NCBI GenBank assembly: GCA_002421995.1
Contig: DISP01000121.1
Span: 1-26,744, forward strand
Source: Bacteroidales bacterium UBA6207
GTDB lineage: Bacteria > Bacteroidota > Bacteroidia > Bacteroidales > F082
Length of the DNA: 26,744 nt
Reading direction: 5' to 3'
This document shows, piece after piece, positions 22,679 to 26,744 of the stretch. The notes under the pieces are model-generated. The model saw only the letters and a program-made list of their open reading frames with translations, had not been told where the DNA came from and searched no databases. Position numbers and translations under genes: made by a program. The stretch's first letter is position 1, and every line of letters starts with the position of its first letter.

Positions 22679-25126
22679 TCAGGCTTTGGCAGCCCTTAGT
22701 ATGTCGGCAAAAACACCGGCAGCCGTAACGGCAGCACCGGCGCCGGGACCTTTCACCACCAAAGGATTGTCTTTGTAACGCTGGGTTGTAAAAGCAATGA
22801 TATTATCGCTACCGCTCAGGCTATAGAACGGATGGGAGATATCAAGCATCCGAAGGCTGATCTTCAACTTGCCCTCTTCGATTAAGCCAATGTATCTCAA
22901 CACCTTACCACATTGCTCTGCTTCCGATTTCAATGTGTTGAAAAAAGTTTCTTCCTTGACGAGCTCCTCCATAAAGGCTGCTGTAGAAGCGGCTTTGAGA
23001 CAAGAATCAGGCAGAATGGGTTGAATCTGAATATCGTCCAGCTCGCAAGGCCAGCCAGCCTCGCGGGCAAGGATGAGCAGTTTGCGTGCAAAATCAAGCC
23101 CGTTGAGATCGTCGCGCGGGTCGGGTTCGGTAAATCCCCGGTTTTTTGCTTCGGCCACGACTTCTGCAAAGGTTTTATCGCCCTTGTAATTGTTAAAGAT
23201 GAAAGAAATCGTTCCGGAAAGTATGGCTTCGATCTTCAGAAAACGGTCGCCGCTCAGCACCAGATCGTTCATTGTTTTGATGATGGGAAGTCCCGCTCCT
23301 ACATTGGTTTCGTAATAAAAACCGACCCCATTGCTTCGGGCCGACTTTTTCATGCTTTGGTAGTGAATCATCTTGCCCGAGGCGCCTCGTTTGTTGCAGG
23401 CCACCACCGAAACATGTTCGCGAAACAAGGGTTCATATTGCTCAACGATAAGCTGATTGCTTGTGTTGTCAACAAAAATACTGTTGGGAAGATTCAATTG
23501 TGTGATGAACGAAACAAATGATTGAATATCAGCCTTTTCATGGCTTTCTTCCAGCAAAACTCTCCAATTCTTAAGTTCAATCTCCTCCTTTTGAGCAAGC
23601 AGCATTTTTCGGCTGTTCGTGATTCCGTGCACTTTAACTGACAGATGATGCTCGTTGATCAGCATCTCGCCTGAGGCAGCCATTTGGTCGAGCAATTCGG
23701 CACCAATGGTTCCTGTTCCGGCAATAAAGAGGTTGAGCGTTTGAACCTGCGAGAGAAACAAGGCATCATGCACCGCGTTGAGTGCTTTTGACAGCTCTGT
23801 TTCGCTGATCACCACTGAAATATTAAGCTCCGACGAACCTTGTGCAATGGCAATCACATTGATGCCGCTACGGCCCAGCGCCTGAAAAAGTTTTCCGCTC
23901 ACACCCCGGGTGTGCCGCATGTTTTCGCCCACAACTGCAAGAATACTCAAACCGGTATTGGCAACGGGAACATCTATCTTATTGGAATACAGCTCCATCT
24001 CAAACTCGTTGCGCAAGGCTTTCAGCGCGGCATCGGTATCTGCCGGACTAACCGCAAAGCTGATGCTGTGCTCCGAGCTGGCCTGGGTGATCAGCACAAC
24101 ATTGACATCGGCGGCAGCCATGGCATTAAAAAGCCGTCCACCGAAACCTTTCACGCCTACCATGCCGCTTCCTTCAACATTGATAAGGCTCACCGACTGA
24201 ATGGACGAAATGCCCTTGATGATGCCCACAGCCGGAGCGATAGCAGGCAAAATGGTTGTTCCGGGATGAGAGGCATTAAAGGTGTTTCGGATTTGAATGG
24301 GAATGTTGCAGGCGATGGCCGGGATAAGGGTTGGCGGATAGATCACCTTTGCACCGAAATAAGACAGTTCCATGGCTTCGCGGTAGCTCAGCTCGGGCAA
24401 AACAAAGGCGTTTTTGACCAATCGCGGGTCGGCAGTCATAAAGCCATCCACATCTGTCCAGATTTGAATGACTTCGGCACCAAGAGCAGCACCCAGAATA
24501 GCAGCGGTGTAGTCCGACCCTCCCCTTCCAAGTGTTGTTGTGTTGCCTTTGCTGTCGGCTGCAATGAAACCGGTGACCACCGCAAGTTTACCCGAAAGTC
24601 CACCGGCCCAGCGGCGAATACGTTCGTTTGTCACGGCTTCGTTAACCTTTGCATTTCCGAAACTGCTGTCGGTGGCAATCAGCTGACGGGCATCGGTATA
24701 AATGCTGTCAAAACCCCGCTCCGAAAAAACAGCTGCAACCAAAGTACAGGAGAGTTGCTCTCCGAGCGCCATCACCCTGTCCATGGTGCGGGGGCTGCAT
24801 TCACGCAAGGTGGCAATGCCACCCAACAATTGCTGCAAAACTGCAAAATGAGGTTCCAAAACATTTGATGCCGTTTTGTTTTCACAGAAAAACGCTTCCA
24901 TGGTAAGCAGATGCTTTTCGCGCAATTCCCAAAGGCCATCGTGAATGTCGTTTCCTGCTGCAGCCTCGTTTGCTAAATGAATAAGATGATTGGTGACGCC
25001 TCCCATGGCGGAGCAAACCACAACCAAGTCCTTATCGTTTTCACTTGCAGTCTTCACAATTTCGACAAGTGATTGGATGGCGGCAGCATTGCCAACCGAT
25101 GTTCCTCCAAATTTTAAAACCTTCAT
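22679..25126 (-). CDS. thrA: Bifunctional aspartokinase / homoserine dehydrogenase
   Basis: This is an 815-residue fusion. The aspartokinase half starts MKVLKFGGTSVGN (KFGGTS motif, residues 5-10) and has GRGGSDYTAAILGAALGAE and the TDVDGFMTADPR block. Two ACT-type regulatory segments follow at about 310-460 (VGVKGFGGRLFNAMAAADVNV and MRHTRGVSGKLFQALGRSGINV types). The homoserine dehydrogenase half (from about 465) has the dinucleotide-binding LFIAGTGTIGAELLDQM, then NKRGASGK, ETNVGAGLPIIKTM and GFTEPDPRDDLNGLDFARKL. It catalyses the first and third steps from aspartate to threonine; ACT domains usually give threonine feedback inhibition. Its transcript begins with a threonine-rich leader and attenuator. 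Confidence 0.97.
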   Translation of the reverse strand: MKVLKFGGTSVGNAAAIQSLVEIVKTASENDKDLVVVCSAMGGVTNHLIHLANEAAAGNDIHDGLWELREKHLLTMEAFFCENKTASNVLEPHFAVLQQLLGGIATLRECSPRTMDRVMALGEQLSCTLVAAVFSERGFDSIYTDARQLIATDSSFGNAKVNEAVTNERIRRWAGGLSGKLAVVTGFIAADSKGNTTTLGRGGSDYTAAILGAALGAEVIQIWTDVDGFMTADPRLVKNAFVLPELSYREAMELSYFGAKVIYPPTLIPAIACNIPIQIRNTFNASHPGTTILPAIAPAVGIIKGISSIQSVSLINVEGSGMVGVKGFGGRLFNAMAAADVNVVLITQASSEHSISFAVSPADTDAALKALRNEFEMELYSNKIDVPVANTGLSILAVVGENMRHTRGVSGKLFQALGRSGINVIAIAQGSSELNISVVISETELSKALNAVHDALFLSQVQTLNLFIAGTGTIGAELLDQMAASGEMLINEHHLSVKVHGITNSRKMLLAQKEEIELKNWRVLLEESHEKADIQSFVSFITQLNLPNSIFVDNTSNQLIVEQYEPLFREHVSVVACNKRGASGKMIHYQSMKKSARSNGVGFYYETNVGAGLPIIKTMNDLVLSGDRFLKIEAILSGTISFIFNNYKGDKTFAEVVAEAKNRGFTEPDPRDDLNGLDFARKLLILAREAGWPCELDDIQIQPILPDSCLKAASTAAFMEELVKEETFFNTLKSEAEQCGKVLRYIGLIEEGKLKISLRMLDISHPFYSLSGSDNIIAFTTQRYKDNPLVVKGPGAGAAVTAAGVFADILRAAKA

Positions 25127-25142
25127 ATCAGATGTTTTTAAT

Positions 25143-25173
25143 AAAAAAAGCCTCCCGATGTTCGGAAGGCTTT
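25143..25173 (-). terminator. Intrinsic terminator (attenuator) in front of thrA
   Basis: On the minus strand AAAGCCTTCCGA (25173-25162), loop ACA and TCGGGAGGCTTT (25158-25147) form a 12-bp stem with one G-U pair. Seven T run to 25143. It lies 16 nt before the thrA ATG, so it must be bypassed for the operon to be expressed. Confidence 0.92.
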
Positions 25174-25226
25174 GGATATTTCACTTTTGGTTCTTTCGTT
25201 TCAAGCTACTTCATGCAAAACCTTCC
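25143..25226 (-). promoter_or_regulatory. Threonine attenuator: mutually exclusive antiterminator and terminator
   Basis: The first terminator arm can pair with the end of the leader ORF instead. GGAAGGTTTTG (25226-25216) is complementary to CAAAGCCTTCC (25174-25164) over 11 bp with one G-U pair. A ribosome halted on the last Thr codon (25241-25239) would cover roughly to 25226, leaving the leader arm free, so the antiterminator forms and thrABC is transcribed. A ribosome that reaches the stop codon (25208-25206) would cover most of the leader arm, so the terminator forms. Footprint values are standard estimates; the pairing is read directly from the sequence. Confidence 0.8.
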
Positions 25227-25283
25227 CCTGCCGCTACCGGTGGTAGTGGTGGTGGTTGAGGTTGTGCCGGTGTTGAAGTACAT
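25206..25283 (-). CDS. thrL: Threonine operon leader peptide
   Basis: This is a 25-codon ORF (ATG 25283, stop TAG 25208-25206). It begins MYFNTG, then TTSTTTTTTG, and ends GSGRGRFCMK. Nine of the eleven codons 5-15 are threonine (seven ACC, one ACA, one ACT). It contains no isoleucine, valine or leucine codon. The stop lies 32 nt before the terminator stem that precedes thrA. A -7-type promoter box lies 19 nt upstream, so the transcript would begin just before this ORF. The peptide most likely has no function of its own: translating it measures charged Thr-tRNA. The symbol is by analogy of position and logic with E. coli thrL; homology is not proven. No Shine-Dalgarno is seen, as for most genes here. 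Confidence 0.85.
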   Translation of the reverse strand: MYFNTGTTSTTTTTTGSGRGRFCMK

Positions 25284-25292
25284 AAATCGTTA

Positions 25293-25306
25293 TTTGAGGC
25301 CTCAAA
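25293..25306. repeat. Perfect 14-nt palindrome at the thr promoter
   Basis: TTTGAGGCCTCAAA is fully self-complementary. It overlaps the last bases of the candidate -7 box of the threonine operon and the expected transcription start, 9 nt before the leader ATG. It could be an operator; nothing in the window identifies a regulator. Confidence 0.5.
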
Positions 25307-25310
25307 AGTA
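25303..25310 (-). promoter_or_regulatory. Candidate -7 element TACTTTTG of the threonine operon
   Basis: An exact TAnnTTTG match on the minus strand, 19 nt before the leader peptide ATG. It predicts a transcript with a very short untranslated start before the leader ORF. No clear -33 element is seen at normal spacing. Confidence 0.55.
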
Positions 25311-25439
25311 AAGGATTTTTTGAACTTTGATGTTTCTAACAAAAAAATCTTCGTTTATTTTTTCTTTAAGGACTGGAAAAGACGTTTTCTGTTCTTAAAA
25401 AAAATAAATAAACCTTGTGTCCAAAAGTCCCGGAAAGTT

Positions 25440-25447
25440 TAACTTTG
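25440..25447 (+). promoter_or_regulatory. Candidate promoter of mscS (TAACTTTG)
   Basis: An exact TAnnTTTG match 63 nt before the mscS ATG, with a TTG at 25415-25417 that could act as -33 element (22-nt spacing). The rest of the thrA-mscS gap up to here is AT-rich, with nothing further recognised between 25311 and 25414. Confidence 0.45.
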
Positions 25448-25510
25448 ACAGTCAGGACAATCCAGTAGTAACCAAAACTTATTTTAGTTAACCAATTAAA
25501 AATTAATAGG

Positions 25511-26347
25511 ATGGAAGAACACGCTGACAAATTTCCACATCAGATAGAAAACATAACTGCCTTTATTTCGCAGATTATTGTTTCATACGGCCTTCGGCTG
25601 ATAGGGGCTGTCATAGCCTTGGTAGTTGGTTTTTGGGTGGTTGGCCGCATCAAGGCCGGCCTTGTGAAATTGATGGAAAAGCGCGATGTTGAGCCTTCGT
25701 TGCGTAGTTTTCTTCGTAGTTTCCTGAGTGTTGCGCTTAAAATACTCGTCATTATCACCGTCTTGAGCATGGTTGGTGTGCAGATGACAAGTTTCATTGC
25801 CATGCTGGGTGCGGCGGGTTTGGCCATCGGCCTTGCGTTGCAGGGAACATTGCAGAATGTTGCAGGCGGAGTAATAATTTTGCTTTTCAAACCCTTTAAG
25901 GTTGGTGATTTTATCGAAGTGCAAGGTTTTTTGGGCACTGTTGCCGAAATACAAATCTTCAACACCCTGCTCACAACGGTTGATAACAAAGTAGTTGTGA
26001 TTCCCAATGGAGGCCTGGCCACCGGTTCGCTTACCAATTACTCCAAAATGGATACGCGCAGGGTTGACTGGGTTTTCAGCATCTCCTATGGCGAGACATA
26101 CGGCAAGGCGGAGGGCGTGATTAATGGTCTTATTGCAGCCGACAACCGTATTCTGCAAGATCCTGCACCTTTTGTTGCCTTGTCAAAACTCAACACAAGC
26201 TCAGTGGATATTGTGGTCAGGTGCTGGGTGAATGCCCAGGACTATTGGCCTGTCTTTTTTGATATGAATAAAAATCTTTACGAAACTTTCCACCAGCAAG
26301 GCTTAGTGATGCCATTTCCGCAAATGGATGTGCACATACGTCAGTAA
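25511..26347 (+). CDS. mscS: MscS-family small-conductance mechanosensitive channel
   Basis: This is a 278-residue membrane protein with the minimal MscS layout. Three transmembrane helices lie at about residues 27-46, 68-90 and 94-125. The pore-lining helix is Gly/Ala-rich (MLGAAGLAIGLALQGTLQNVAGG), followed by FKPFKVGDFIEVQGFLGTVAEI and VVVIPNGGLATGSLTNYS of the cytoplasmic beta domain. The C-terminal alpha/beta part ends MPFPQMDVHIRQ, as in E. coli MscS-like channels (286 residues). It forms heptamers in the inner membrane that open under tension and release solutes during hypo-osmotic shock. It is transcribed alone, divergent from the threonine operon, with its own terminator. Confidence 0.95.
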   Translation: MEEHADKFPHQIENITAFISQIIVSYGLRLIGAVIALVVGFWVVGRIKAGLVKLMEKRDVEPSLRSFLRSFLSVALKILVIITVLSMVGVQMTSFIAMLGAAGLAIGLALQGTLQNVAGGVIILLFKPFKVGDFIEVQGFLGTVAEIQIFNTLLTTVDNKVVVIPNGGLATGSLTNYSKMDTRRVDWVFSISYGETYGKAEGVINGLIAADNRILQDPAPFVALSKLNTSSVDIVVRCWVNAQDYWPVFFDMNKNLYETFHQQGLVMPFPQMDVHIRQ

Positions 26348-26371
26348 CCATTTTGTATTCAACCACATAAT

Positions 26372-26404
26372 AAAAACGCAAGCCTTATGGCCTGCGTTTT
26401 TTTT
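26372..26404 (+). terminator. Intrinsic terminator after mscS, possibly bidirectional
   Basis: ACGCAAGCC and GGCCTGCGT form an 8-bp stem with one A-C mismatch and a TTAT loop, extended by A-T pairs and followed by eight T (26397-26404). The opposite strand also has a T-rich tail, so it may end kbl as well. Confidence 0.85.
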
Positions 26405-26435
26405 ATTTTTCCGGCTGAGCCTTTCAAGAAAGCAA

Positions 26436-26744
26436 TTACTTGATCACGCCTAAGTTTTTACCAACTTTCGTGAAGGCACTGATGGCTTTTTCGAGATGAT
26501 CTGTTTCGTGCGCTGCCGAAATTTGCACCCTGATGCGCGCCAAACCTTTGGGCACAACAGGATAATAAAAACCGATCACATATATGCCTTCGAGGAGCAG
26601 TTGGGCGGCCATTTCCTGCGAGAGCTTGGCATCATACAACATCACAGCGCAAATGGCCGATTTTGTTGGTTTGATGTCGAACCCTGCTGCCGTCATTTTC
26701 TCCATAAAAAAGGCAGTATTGCGGTGGAGCTTATCCTGAAGCTC
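26436..26744 (-). CDS. kbl: Glycine C-acetyltransferase (2-amino-3-ketobutyrate CoA ligase), partial
   Basis: The last 102 residues of the protein are visible; the frame is open to the right edge. The blocks ELQDKLHRNTAFFMEKMTAAGF, LLLEGIYVIGFYYPVVPKGLARIRVQISAAH and the end FTKVGKNLGVIK match the C-terminus of Kbl closely, more than the related 5-aminolevulinate or 8-amino-7-oxononanoate synthases, which share the fold. Kbl is a pyridoxal-phosphate enzyme that splits 2-amino-3-ketobutyrate, formed from threonine by threonine dehydrogenase, with CoA into glycine and acetyl-CoA. The cofactor lysine lies outside the window. It converges with mscS. Confidence 0.92.
   Translation of the reverse strand, partial: ELQDKLHRNTAFFMEKMTAAGFDIKPTKSAICAVMLYDAKLSQEMAAQLLLEGIYVIGFYYPVVPKGLARIRVQISAAHETDHLEKAISAFTKVGKNLGVIK

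Noticed and set aside
23840..24868. A 342-codon open frame antisense to thrA
   Set aside because: It lies fully inside the aspartokinase part of thrA, with a protein sequence that resembles no family. It is a shadow frame.
25242..25283. Thr-run DNA (GGT repeats on the plus strand) as a simple-sequence repeat or G-quadruplex
   Set aside because: The G tracts are only two bases long and interrupted, and the threonine reading with an adjacent attenuator explains the run better.

Overview
The window looks like a chromosomal segment of a Bacteroidota (Bacteroidetes) bacterium, probably of Bacteroidales or Marinilabiliales type. The evidence is an SprA-type outer-membrane translocon of the type IX secretion and gliding machinery, a TonB and TonB-dependent receptor of Bacteroidetes style, lipoproteins with short lipoboxes, GIN-domain surface proteins under an ECF sigma factor, and few Shine-Dalgarno sites. 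Exact matches to the Bacteroidetes -7 promoter consensus TAnnTTTG sit about 20 to 65 nt before six starts. I see no rRNA, tRNA, CRISPR array, insertion sequence or prophage.

Layout. 1-986 (minus) is the N-terminal part of a secreted C69-family dipeptidase that runs off the left edge. 1091-5242 (minus) is a compact six-gene operon: ECF sigma factor, single-pass anti-sigma factor, a large secreted beta-rich protein, a GIN-repeat lipoprotein and two small outer-membrane barrel proteins. 5509-15089 (plus) holds ruvA, sprA (2440 residues), gcvH, a VanZ-like membrane protein and tonB. A TonB-dependent receptor and a small lipoprotein (15140-17793, minus) converge on tonB across a shared hairpin terminator. 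maeB, the malic enzyme with a phosphotransacetylase-like domain (18058-20346, plus), converges on the threonine operon thrA-thrB-thrC (20359-25126, minus). mscS (25511-26347, plus) and the 3' part of kbl (26436 to the right edge, minus) close the window.

The most interesting signal lies in the 384-nt gap between thrA and mscS. On the minus strand it encodes a 25-codon leader peptide with nine threonine codons among codons 5-15. A strong intrinsic terminator follows just before thrA. An 11-bp antiterminator helix could form between the 3' part of the leader ORF and the first arm of the terminator. Spacings fit ribosome-mediated transcription attenuation by Thr-tRNA supply, the logic of Escherichia coli thrL, here in a Bacteroidetes genome and with threonine but no isoleucine codons.

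Functionally, thrABC convert aspartate to threonine, and the leader probably adjusts transcription to charged Thr-tRNA. Kbl works in the opposite direction, in threonine breakdown to glycine, and GcvH carries intermediates of glycine cleavage. SprA, TonB, the TonB-dependent receptor and the ECF-controlled surface proteins together make most of the window about the outer membrane. MaeB links malate and pyruvate.
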